A stretch of 6,562 bases of DNA from Bacteroidota bacterium. GTDB lineage: Bacteria > Bacteroidota > Bacteroidia > NS11-12g > UBA9320. The first letter of the stretch is position 1. Each line of letters begins with the position of its first letter. Positions 1-5,284 of this stretch are shown here, in pieces. Below the pieces are notes generated by a model. That model was not told the DNA's origin. It made no database searches and saw nothing but the letters and a program-made list of their open reading frames with translations. Position numbers and translations under genes: made by a program. The stretch is from positions 1-6,562 of the forward strand of contig DNHN01000329.1 in the NCBI GenBank assembly GCA_003485825.1. The letters run 5' to 3'.

Positions 1-32
1 ATGGTGTTGCTGACTACTTGTCTAAGAATTAA
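1..32 (+). CDS. C-terminal end of a gene entering from the left (partial)
   Basis: Reading from base 3, the frame gives GVADYLSKN and then TAA at 30-32. This is a plausible protein end, and a strong + strand terminator follows 24 bases later, which argues that a + strand gene ends here. The other two frames stop at 13 and 42, so the 42 stop is the alternative. Nine residues are too few to name a family. I favour this frame because its composition looks protein-like, but that is a weak criterion. Confidence 0.4.
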   Translation, partial: GVADYLSKN

Positions 33-55
33 GTTTTCATAAAATACAAAACTGT

Positions 56-87
56 AAACGGCTTCCATTAGTTTGGTGGCCGTTTTT
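56..87 (+). terminator. Rho-independent terminator
   Basis: AAACGGC (56-62) pairs perfectly with GCCGTTT (79-85). Further pairing of CCA (65-67) with TGG (74-76) lies across a small internal loop. The stem runs into TTTTT on the + strand. On the minus strand the stem is not followed directly by a T run, so it serves the gene ending at the left edge and not the minus-strand gene that ends at 172. Confidence 0.8.
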
Positions 88-171
88 ATTTATATATAGA
101 TCTACACTCGACTTTAGTTAGAATAATAATGGAGACGCTGTTCCTTATTCATCCAAGGTGATCTTAAGGCT

Positions 172-837
172 TTACAGGAGTAGCTTATCGGCTCCTACTA
201 GCACATAATCTCCCGCAGGATAATTTACCTTTTCCCCGTCTGAATCTGATATTGTTAAGTGCGCAAACTCTGCAACTGTTTCTTTCGGGTGCTCGGCTTT
301 CCAGATTTGTTTTGTTTTTACGCCATGGGGCAGGGCTATTGTTCGTAAACTTGAATTGTGGTTAGAAATCAATAACGAACTCTCCGATTCAGTCAAAGAT
401 CTCGTCACTATGCTCACGTGTATCTTTTTAGAAAAACTATCTACCACGTAATTATCTGCAACATTGAAAATATAAAATTTCTTATAGATTGACTTTGATT
501 GTATTACTGAAGTATCCCCTTTTCTTAAAACCTCACCTATGCCGTGGCTAATTTCTAATTCACTCTGATGTTGCCCATTTGCCGCAGAGACATAGTGTAT
601 AGCCATAATACCATTATCTGCAGACCATCTGTATCTGCTACCATCATATGCCCCTCTGCTAGATATCGTTTTTATAACACCAACTACTTCATCTCCAAAG
701 GGCACTACTTCTCCGTCCTTCATAGAGTAATGATTTTTCGGTTTCTTTTCCTTCGGTCTCTTTTCTATGCAGTAAGCTGAACTCACAAAGAGACATGTAA
801 CTAGGAATATCAATAAGGAAGGCGTTATTTTTTTCAT
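172..837 (-). CDS. Secreted protein of unknown function, 221 aa
   Basis: I do not recognise a family. The protein starts MKK and continues with a hydrophobic stretch (about residues 5-21) typical of a Sec signal peptide, with likely cleavage around residues 21-24 (SSAYC then IEK). The cysteine there does not sit in a good lipobox (SAYC), so a soluble periplasmic or exported protein is more likely than a lipoprotein. A lysine/proline-rich linker follows (residues 26-36), then a mature part rich in alternating polar and hydrophobic residues that looks mostly beta-stranded, with no visible catalytic motif. It ends in a hydrophobic LLL. The ATG start at 837 is supported by the signal peptide and a strong promoter just upstream (860-890). 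The gene is probably monocistronic, because a terminator (906-941) separates it from the gene upstream. I saw no convincing terminator after its stop. Confidence 0.8.
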   Translation of the reverse strand: MKKITPSLLIFLVTCLFVSSAYCIEKRPKEKKPKNHYSMKDGEVVPFGDEVVGVIKTISSRGAYDGSRYRWSADNGIMAIHYVSAANGQHQSELEISHGIGEVLRKGDTSVIQSKSIYKKFYIFNVADNYVVDSFSKKIHVSIVTRSLTESESSLLISNHNSSLRTIALPHGVKTKQIWKAEHPKETVAEFAHLTISDSDGEKVNYPAGDYVLVGADKLLL

Positions 838-859
838 AATTTTAGAATTTAAAGCTTCT

Positions 860-890
860 CAAAAATAGAGCTAATTGTTCAACGAACAAA
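860..890 (-). promoter_or_regulatory. Bacteroidota-type promoter (TTTG-N19-TAnnTTTG)
   Basis: On the minus strand TTTG (890-887) is followed after exactly 19 bases by TATTTTTG (867-860). This is a full match to the -33/-7 consensus used by the primary sigma factor of Bacteroidota. Transcription would start near 856, giving a leader of about 19 bases before the ATG at 837. No Shine-Dalgarno sequence is visible in that leader. It is the best-formed promoter in the window. Confidence 0.8.
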
Positions 891-905
891 TTGCTTAATT
901 GGTAT

Positions 906-941
906 AAATAAAAAAGAGCTTTCCTTCCAGGAAAAACTCTT
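906..941 (-). terminator. Rho-independent terminator after the DUF6952-like gene
   Basis: On the minus strand AAGAG (941-937) and TTTCC-type bases pair with GGAAA and CTCTT (934-914). The loop is five bases (929-925), with one small bulge opposite 919. A T run (915-910, then more Ts) follows directly. It lies 29 bases past the stop of the gene ending at 970 and shields the next minus-strand gene from read-through. Confidence 0.8.
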
Positions 942-969
942 CTAAATAGTGCTATCTGACGATATCTAA

Positions 970-1212
970 CTAACTGATACTATTACGTACCTTAAGCGTA
1001 TACTCTCGCAGCGCAGTTTTCAGGTCTGAGTCGTGTTCAGCCATATGCTCCTTTACAAAAAGTGCTGCTATTACGTGAGTAAGCTGCTCACCTTCGTCAT
1101 CACCTTTTATTTCTATGGCCGGAGTCTCTTCATTGTACAAAGCCTCTTCTGCGGCCTGAAGTTCTTCCAAGCTGTGTGATTCTGCTAGTTTTTTTATTAC
1201 GGGTATTTTCAT
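970..1212 (-). CDS. DUF6952-like small protein, 80 aa
   Basis: The protein starts MKIPVIKKL, a short basic opening typical of the small Bacteroidota proteins classed as DUF6952. It continues as an acidic, mostly helical protein with a conserved-looking centre (HVIAALFVKEHM) and no signal peptide or membrane segment, so it should be cytoplasmic. From memory of the family, these genes sit beside a thioredoxin-family gene, as here (1362-1679, same strand); no biochemical role is known to me. I place the start at the ATG at 1212. The open frame extends to a GTG at 1272, but those extra 20 codons run into a dispersed repeat (1251-1283) and read as non-family sequence. The gene is probably co-transcribed with the thioredoxin and ends at the terminator 906-941. 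The family call rests on recognition, not a search. Confidence 0.75.
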   Translation of the reverse strand: MKIPVIKKLAESHSLEELQAAEEALYNEETPAIEIKGDDEGEQLTHVIAALFVKEHMAEHDSDLKTALREYTLKVRNSIS

Positions 1213-1250
1213 GATACTTTTTAATTCTAAGTTTAAGTTTACTCCTCGGT

Positions 1251-1283
1251 GCTTCTCGCTAAGGCGAATCACTCAGAATGACA
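1251..1283 (+). repeat. Dispersed palindromic repeat, copy 1
   Basis: The conserved right end CACTCAgAaTGACA (1270-1283) and a left-end TTCTCG are both present. The inner palindrome is TCGC-taag-GCGA (1256-1267). It is a short copy lying just upstream of the DUF6952-like gene and facing copy 2 in inverted orientation. Confidence 0.7.
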
Positions 1284-1310
1284 ACTTTGCAGTCAATTAG
1301 CTATCACAAT

Positions 1311-1359
1311 TGTCAGTTTGAGTGTTCTTCGTCCAAAGAAAGAAGAATGTATCGAAATG
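1311..1359 (-). repeat. Dispersed palindromic repeat, copy 2
   Basis: Read on the minus strand it begins TTTCGATAC and ends CACTCAAACTGACA. It is nearly identical to copy 7 at 6508-6552 outside the loop. It starts 2 bases after the thioredoxin stop codon. With copy 1 it forms an inverted pair: 1266-1283 can pair with 1311-1327 across a loop of about 27 bases. Confidence 0.75.
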
Positions 1360-1361
1360 CT

Positions 1362-1679
1362 TTATGCTAGACCCTCGATCATCTCTACTACCTTAGCTTC
1401 TAGGCTAGTAGCAGCTCCTTGCTCGAGTTTTCCGTCTTTGAATACAGCGAAATAGGGCAAATTATCTACTCCTGCTAACCTTCTAGCCTCAGGATTTTCC
1501 TCTGCGTTTACATCTAAAAAGGTAACGTCTGCAAAACGTTCATCGGTCGAAAGCCTTTTATATTTTGGAGAAAACAGCTTGCAGCTACCACACCAATTAG
1601 CGAAGTACTTTACCACTACCTTGTTGTTTGATGCGATCGCATCACTAAAATCATTATCAGTTACTACTCTTATAGACAT
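1362..1679 (-). CDS. Thioredoxin-family protein with WCGSC active site, 105 aa
   Basis: This is a single thioredoxin fold of standard length with no signal peptide, so it is a cytoplasmic thiol-disulfide reductant. The redox site is WCGSC (W29, C30, C33), placed after a beta strand (VVVKYFANW) as in thioredoxins. The usual proline between the cysteines is serine, which in related proteins alters redox potential. The cis-proline is P75 in NLPYFAVF, followed by the FKDGK turn (80-84). The ATG at 1679 lies four bases after a TACCTTTG promoter element, so the message is probably leaderless. The DUF6952-like gene follows 149 bases downstream on the same strand, most of that gap being two repeat copies; the two are likely one operon. 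Targets are unknown; peroxiredoxins or other thiol enzymes are the usual partners of such proteins. Confidence 0.93.
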   Translation of the reverse strand: MSIRVVTDNDFSDAIASNNKVVVKYFANWCGSCKLFSPKYKRLSTDERFADVTFLDVNAEENPEARRLAGVDNLPYFAVFKDGKLEQGAATSLEAKVVEMIEGLA

Positions 1680-1683
1680 ACCA

Positions 1684-1691
1684 CAAAGGTA
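1684..1691 (-). promoter_or_regulatory. -7 promoter element of the thioredoxin gene
   Basis: TACCTTTG on the minus strand matches TAnnTTTG exactly and is separated from the ATG (1679) by only TGGT. Transcription should start at or within a base or two of the start codon. No TTG was found at the expected -33 spacing, so the call rests on the -7 element and on its repeated placement before other genes here. Confidence 0.65.
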
Positions 1692-1746
1692 AGATGAGGA
1701 GCAAGTGATTGAGAAATAATAAAATTGATTTGGCTATAACCGAATA

Positions 1747-2043
1747 TTATAGACCGCTTTTGCGAAGAGTAATTTTAATCTCTTCTTTATCTCTTGCAGA
1801 TATTTTGATGTAGCCAGATTCATATCCAGCATATTCTACCTTGTATACTTTAGGACTCTGTACCTGTGAGAGTTCTCCCACACCGTCAAAGTCAGTAAAT
1901 AAAGTTACTTCTTCTTCTACTGCAGTTATTTTCACTCCAGTAAGAGGCTCTTTGTTTTCGTCTAACACTTTTATTTTCAACGGATTATTCGCTGAGGCAA
2001 GTGCTGCGATACACAATAATATAGCTGTTAGCTGTACTTTCAC
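1747..2043 (-). CDS. Secreted single-domain carboxypeptidase-regulatory-like protein, 98 aa
   Basis: A signal peptide (hydrophobic core about residues 4-16, cleavage probably after ALASA at residue 18) precedes one beta-sandwich of the CarboxypepD_reg-like type. That assignment rests on the opening strand NPLKIKVLDENKEPLTGVKI, the TDFDGVGEL turn where the family shows T-D-x-D-G, and the later YKVEYAGYES strand, where the family has its typical G-Y. This domain is usually the N-terminal extension of TonB-dependent receptors or part of larger surface proteins; here it stands alone, and its ligand cannot be inferred. I choose the GTG at 2043 as start: it gives a cleaner signal peptide (MKVQLTAILL) and lies four bases after a -7-like element. 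A GTG at 2061 would add six residues but would lie upstream of that promoter's transcription start. The thioredoxin gene 67 bases downstream has its own promoter. Confidence 0.8.
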   Translation of the reverse strand: MKVQLTAILLCIAALASANNPLKIKVLDENKEPLTGVKITAVEEEVTLFTDFDGVGELSQVQSPKVYKVEYAGYESGYIKISARDKEEIKITLRKSGL

Positions 2044-2047
2044 ACTG

Positions 2048-2055
2048 CAACGGTA
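2048..2055 (-). promoter_or_regulatory. Probable -7 promoter element
   Basis: TACCGTTG on the minus strand differs by one base from TAnnTTTG and is followed by CAGT and then the GTG start codon at 2043. This is the same four-base spacing as at the thioredoxin gene. No -33 TTG stands at normal distance. The element is weaker than the others and is supported mainly by its position. Confidence 0.5.
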
Positions 2056-2115
2056 TCGCACCTATGTTATGCGAATGTTACGCTAACAATAAGAAAATAG
2101 AAAGAGGATAAATCC

Positions 2116-2123
2116 TACCTTTG
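2116..2123 (+). promoter_or_regulatory. -7 promoter element of the HEAT-cyclophilin lipoprotein gene
   Basis: TACCTTTG is an exact TAnnTTTG match, ending five bases before the ATG at 2129. The predicted transcription start falls about at 2127, so the mRNA would have no or almost no leader. It shares an intergenic gap of about 85 bases with the divergent promoter at 2048-2055. A clear -33 TTG is not visible. Confidence 0.65.
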
Positions 2124-2128
2124 TGCCG

Positions 2129-3712
2129 ATGAAAAACGCAATCATTCTACTACTCCTTATCACCGCTTGCGGACCAAAGAATGAGGGACCTAACAAGTTT
2201 AGTGATGATAAACTGGTTAAAATATATGAGCTACAGGACCGTAGAGATACCAAAGCTCTACTGCCTCTTCTCAAAGCAAAAAAAGAAAGTCACCGTATAG
2301 CAGCGGCTTTAGCATTTGCAAGTATACAGGATACTCTTGCCGTACCCTATCTCAACCAAATGCTTCAGATAGACCAAGACCCTATGCCACGAAGAGCTGC
2401 TGCGTTTGCTCTAGGGCAGGTAGGTAATACCAAAGCATTGGGCATTTTGATACGGGCATTTGACCAAGAACTGTTCCCTCCCAATAGACCGTTTATTATG
2501 GAAGCCATTGGCAAATGTGGAGATTCTAGCACTCTGAAACTCTTTGAGGAAAATGAATATGAAGACTTTGCTCTGCAAATGGGTTGGGCATACGGTGTTT
2601 TTAGACTTGGACAGAAAGGATATCGTTCTGAAGCACTGAATAATAGAATGATGAAGTTATTGAATGATGAGAATAAGGACTTGGCGATATTGGCGAGTCA
2701 TTATGTGTATCGCGATCTGAGAGGTCGTGGTGATTTGGAATTGGTTGATTCATTGATTGGTGCAGCTAAGTATGATGAGGTGAAGGATAGATTGGGCCTT
2801 ATAACAAGCCATAAGGCCGAAGGTGAAAACTTAAAGCGGGAAGAATTTGACTCGTTAAATAACTACCAAAAGATTATTTTAATACGTGATAAGAAATCTT
2901 GGTCTTTTCTAGAGTATCAGCAACTCGTCAAATTGTTCTATGACAGCACAAAACATATTGGTGTAAGAAGTGCATCATTTTCACATATCGTTGCAAATTC
3001 TCATGGTGATAGTGAGAACACTTACATTGATTTTGCCCTGAAATCTGGAGACATGGCCTTCCAAAGTTTGGCGGCTAATAGGCTTCGAGAAAGCCACCTT
3101 AATACTGATAAAGGCACCATGCTGCCACTATTAAACCAAGTCAAATCCCAACTCAAACTCCCACAACAAGCAGAAACATACATAGACGTTTGCAAAGCCA
3201 TAGAAGCTCTTGGTGGCGATAAATTTGAAGGATACCAACCTGAATACAACCACCCGATAGACTGGGAATTTGTAAAAACTATTCCTGCTAATCAACAAGT
3301 ACTTATCAAAACCAACAAAGGAAATATAACCCTCCAACTTTTTGTGGAAGATGCTCCAGGGACCACTTCCAATTTTCTAAAGCTGGTCGATGCTAATTTT
3401 TACGATGGCAAGTACTTTCATAGAGTTGTACCACAATTTGTAATACAGGGTGGCTGTCCACGTGGAGATGGTTGGGGAAGCCTAGACTGGACGCAGCGTA
3501 GCGAGTTTAGCAACTATCAACGGTATGAAACAGGAACCGTTGGTGTGGCTTCCGCAGGAAAAGATACCGAAGGCGTGCAGTTTTTCATCACCCACTGCCC
3601 TACTCCTCACTTAGATGGTAGGTATAGCATTTTTGCCAGAGTAATAGATGGAATGGATGTTGTGAATAAAATAGAAGTCGGTGATAGAATGCTGAAGGTG
3701 GAGAGGATATGA
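2129..3712 (+). CDS. Lipoprotein with HEAT-like repeats and C-terminal cyclophilin peptidyl-prolyl isomerase, 527 aa
   Basis: The protein starts MKNAIILLLLITACGPK, a lipoprotein signal with lipobox ITAC and C14 as the acylated residue, so it is anchored in the envelope facing the periplasm or beyond. Residues of about 25-370 are helical, with HEAT-type units best seen at 45-140 (for example RRAAAFALGQVGNTKALGIL, the alanine/leucine pattern of PBS-lyase-like HEAT repeats). Residues of about 390-527 form a cyclophilin domain that catalyses cis-trans isomerisation of prolyl bonds. Key positions are kept: FHRVVPQF with R432 and F437, Q440 in IQGG, and Q484 and F486 in VQFFIT. LDGRYSIF has Y499 where human cyclophilin A has H126, a common bacterial variant. 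It probably acts as an envelope folding factor, the HEAT part offering a binding surface. A GTG at 2123 in the same frame is the last base of the promoter element plus the next two, so the ATG is preferred. Confidence 0.92.
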   Translation: MKNAIILLLLITACGPKNEGPNKFSDDKLVKIYELQDRRDTKALLPLLKAKKESHRIAAALAFASIQDTLAVPYLNQMLQIDQDPMPRRAAAFALGQVGNTKALGILIRAFDQELFPPNRPFIMEAIGKCGDSSTLKLFEENEYEDFALQMGWAYGVFRLGQKGYRSEALNNRMMKLLNDENKDLAILASHYVYRDLRGRGDLELVDSLIGAAKYDEVKDRLGLITSHKAEGENLKREEFDSLNNYQKIILIRDKKSWSFLEYQQLVKLFYDSTKHIGVRSASFSHIVANSHGDSENTYIDFALKSGDMAFQSLAANRLRESHLNTDKGTMLPLLNQVKSQLKLPQQAETYIDVCKAIEALGGDKFEGYQPEYNHPIDWEFVKTIPANQQVLIKTNKGNITLQLFVEDAPGTTSNFLKLVDANFYDGKYFHRVVPQFVIQGGCPRGDGWGSLDWTQRSEFSNYQRYETGTVGVASAGKDTEGVQFFITHCPTPHLDGRYSIFARVIDGMDVVNKIEVGDRMLKVERI

Positions 3713-3730
3713 TTTTTTGTCCTTCCTTGG

Positions 3731-3765
3731 ATACTTTCTCTTATCGTCGAAAACTCAGGATGACA
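3731..3765 (+). repeat. Dispersed palindromic repeat, copy 3
   Basis: It has GATAC-like and CTCAGGATGACA ends (GATACTTTC at 3730-3738, TGACA at 3761-3765) and a weak inner stem TTTC/GAAA. It begins 18 bases after the lipoprotein stop codon. Confidence 0.6.
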
Positions 3766-3790
3766 AAAAAAGCGCACCAAACTACTGCTT

Positions 3791-3827
3791 AGTACTTCCT
3801 CCTCTCCGCGAAAACTCATTATGAAAA
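3791..3827 (+). repeat. Dispersed palindromic repeat, copy 4 (degenerate)
   Basis: Same orientation as copy 3 and alignable with it through AGTACTTCCTC and CGAAAACTCATTATGA. The terminal TGACA has decayed to TGAAA and the inner pairing is mostly lost. It looks like an old copy. Confidence 0.45.
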
Positions 3828-3840
3828 CAACCTTGCTCAT

Positions 3841-3884
3841 TTCTCGGTATAATTTTGCCTAGGGCGAAATCACTCGAAATGACA
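3841..3884 (+). repeat. Dispersed palindromic repeat, copy 5
   Basis: Well-formed copy, TTCTCGGTATA to CACTCGAAATGACA. The inner stem pairs ATTTTGCC with GGCGAAAT (one G-T wobble) around a very short loop. It faces copy 6 in inverted orientation across 110 bases. Confidence 0.75.
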
Positions 3885-3994
3885 AGGAGCAACAACGATA
3901 TTTATCAATACCACCTTCAACCTTAGTGTTTACCGAAGCAAATGTGTCGAAGAGTAAAACAACCTAGACTCCAAAAGCTATTCTTTGGTGAGGT

Positions 3995-4037
3995 TGTCAG
4001 TTCGAGTGAAATTGTCTTTACAATTTTGTATCGAGAA
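3995..4037 (-). repeat. Dispersed palindromic repeat, copy 6
   Basis: On the minus strand it runs TTCTCGATAC to CACTCGAACTGACA. The inner hairpin is perfect: AAATTGT (4009-4015) with ACAATTT (4020-4026) around CTTT. It ends 16 bases before the -7 element of the permease genes. Confidence 0.78.
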
Positions 4038-4053
4038 CAGAACAACACCACCG

Positions 4054-4061
4054 TACCTTTG
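4054..4061 (+). promoter_or_regulatory. -7 promoter element of the ABC permease operon
   Basis: TACCTTTG, an exact TAnnTTTG match, lies 14 bases before the ATG at 4076, predicting a leader of about ten bases with no Shine-Dalgarno sequence. A TTTG at 4025-4028, inside repeat copy 6, is 25 bases upstream. That is too far for a normal -33 box, so I do not count it. Confidence 0.62.
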
Positions 4062-4075
4062 TTCCCCTAATAGCA

Positions 4076-5284
4076 ATGCTTCTCAAACTCGCTTGGCGAA
4101 ATATATTCAGAAATAAACGCAGAAGTTTAATCACCACTTCCTCCATCATTTTTGCTGTACTTTTTGCTGTGTTTATGCGCAGTCTTCAGTTTGGCGCATA
4201 TAGTAATATGTTAGACAATATAGTCGGGAGTTATATGGGGTACATACAGGTTCACGATAAAGGATTTTGGGAAGAAAAGACCATAGACAATAGCTTTTCG
4301 GTAGACGACATAACTCATCTTACTGCTTCCAAAAACATCACTTACCTCAGTCAACGAATTGAGGGATTTGCACTGGCATCTTACAACGATGAATCTAAAC
4401 CTGTGGCACTGCTAGGACTAGATGCTGCTGCCGAAAAAGAACACATAAAACTAGATGATAAAGTCGTAGAAGGTCACTATTTTTCGGAAACCTACACAGG
4501 ACTATTGGTCGGTAAAGGGCTGCGAGATATAATGAAACTTAGTCTTGGAGACACATTGGTATTCCTCGGGCAAGGCTACCAGGGATCTATGGCAAGCGGC
4601 TCCTATCCTATAGTGGGATTTATAGATCTAAAAACACCTGAACTAAATAAGAGAACCGTAATCATGAAACTGGATCAAGCCCAAGAGTTCTTTGCGCTCC
4701 CTGGACTGATCACCACTGCTCTAGTAGGAATTGATGGGGACGACTGGCAGGGCGCTCAGCGCGAAGTGCTATCTTCTGTAGATACCAACAACCTAGAGGT
4801 GATGAACTGGCAGGAAATGCTACCTGAGCTCAAGCAACTCATTAGCGTTGATAAGGCCGGAGGTGCTTTTGTATTGATGATTTTATACAGCATAATCACG
4901 TTCAGTCTTTTTGGCACAGTGCTGATGCTCACTGAAGAGCGCAGTTTTGAGTACGGAGTGCTCATAGCAATAGGTATGGATAAAAACAAGGTAGTTCAAG
5001 TAGCTATTTTAGAGACTATCCTGATGGCCATTGCAGGAGTAATCGCAGGATTAATTTTAGCATTCCCTTTTGTGCTTTACTTTAATATCAACCCCATAAA
5101 CCTGAGCGGACAAATGCAAGAAGTAGTAGAAAAATTCGGATTTGAAGCGCTCGTACCTACATCCCTTGACCCAAGCATAGCGCTTACCCATGCTGGTATC
5201 ATTTTCTGTATCGTACTCGCAGTCAATTTGTATACTATATTCAAAATCAAAAAACTGAACCCGATAACTGAAATGAGAAAATGA
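4076..5284 (+). CDS. ABC transporter permease, FtsX/LolC-E-MacB type, 402 aa
   Basis: This is an inner-membrane permease subunit of a type VII (MacB/Lol-like) ABC system. These systems do not pump through the membrane in the classical way; they pass mechanical motion to periplasmic or outer-membrane steps such as lipoprotein release or efflux. Visible parts are an amphipathic start with the typical WRNIFRNKRRS (7-17), TM1 about 18-37, a large periplasmic MacB_PCD-like domain about 40-260, TM2 about 262-286, the cytoplasmic coupling helix EERSFEYGVLIAIGM (287-301), TM3 about 307-336, TM4 about 370-390 and the family's closing motif LNPITEMR. The length is normal. Its stop overlaps the next permease's start (ATGA at 5281-5284), so translation is coupled and a heterodimer is likely. 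No ATPase gene is in view. The substrate is not determined by the sequence; LolC/E-like lipoprotein transport is one possibility. Confidence 0.92.
   Translation: MLLKLAWRNIFRNKRRSLITTSSIIFAVLFAVFMRSLQFGAYSNMLDNIVGSYMGYIQVHDKGFWEEKTIDNSFSVDDITHLTASKNITYLSQRIEGFALASYNDESKPVALLGLDAAAEKEHIKLDDKVVEGHYFSETYTGLLVGKGLRDIMKLSLGDTLVFLGQGYQGSMASGSYPIVGFIDLKTPELNKRTVIMKLDQAQEFFALPGLITTALVGIDGDDWQGAQREVLSSVDTNNLEVMNWQEMLPELKQLISVDKAGGAFVLMILYSIITFSLFGTVLMLTEERSFEYGVLIAIGMDKNKVVQVAILETILMAIAGVIAGLILAFPFVLYFNINPINLSGQMQEVVEKFGFEALVPTSLDPSIALTHAGIIFCIVLAVNLYTIFKIKKLNPITEMRK

Larger units (their letters stand above)
3713..4075. other. Gene-free gap rich in dispersed repeats
   Basis: These 363 bases separate the cyclophilin lipoprotein gene from the ABC permease pair. 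They hold repeat copies 3 to 6 and, at the right end, the promoter element at 4054-4061. The stretch 3885-3994 between copies 5 and 6 shows no open frame with a plausible start, no RNA gene I recognise and no clear hairpin. A T run directly after the stop at 3712 has no stem in front of it, so it is not a standard terminator. Confidence 0.7.

Noticed and set aside
97..104. Perfect palindrome TAGATCTA as a possible operator
   Set aside because: Eight bases in AT-rich DNA, single occurrence, and not near a start codon; chance is the simpler explanation.
1213..1272. Longer N-terminus of the DUF6952-like protein from a GTG at 1272
   Set aside because: The added 20 codons run into repeat copy 1, and the protein from the ATG at 1212 already begins with the expected MKIPVIK-type start.
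1722..1746. Weak hairpin after the carboxypeptidase-regulatory-like gene as a terminator
   Set aside because: Only about four pairs with a mismatch, and the T-rich tract after it is interrupted; too weak to call.
2123..2128. GTG start for the cyclophilin lipoprotein
   Set aside because: The G of this GTG is the last base of the TACCTTTG promoter element, upstream of the predicted transcription start; the ATG at 2129 gives a normal lipoprotein signal.
4025..4028. TTTG inside repeat copy 6 as the -33 box of the permease promoter
   Set aside because: The spacing to TACCTTTG is 25 bases, longer than the usual 19 or so, and the bases belong to the repeat.
3713..4075. Possible CRISPR array or small RNA gene in the repeat-rich gap
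   Set aside because: The repeats are inverted as well as direct, irregularly spaced and diverged, without uniform spacers or an array leader; they match the dispersed family seen elsewhere in the window.
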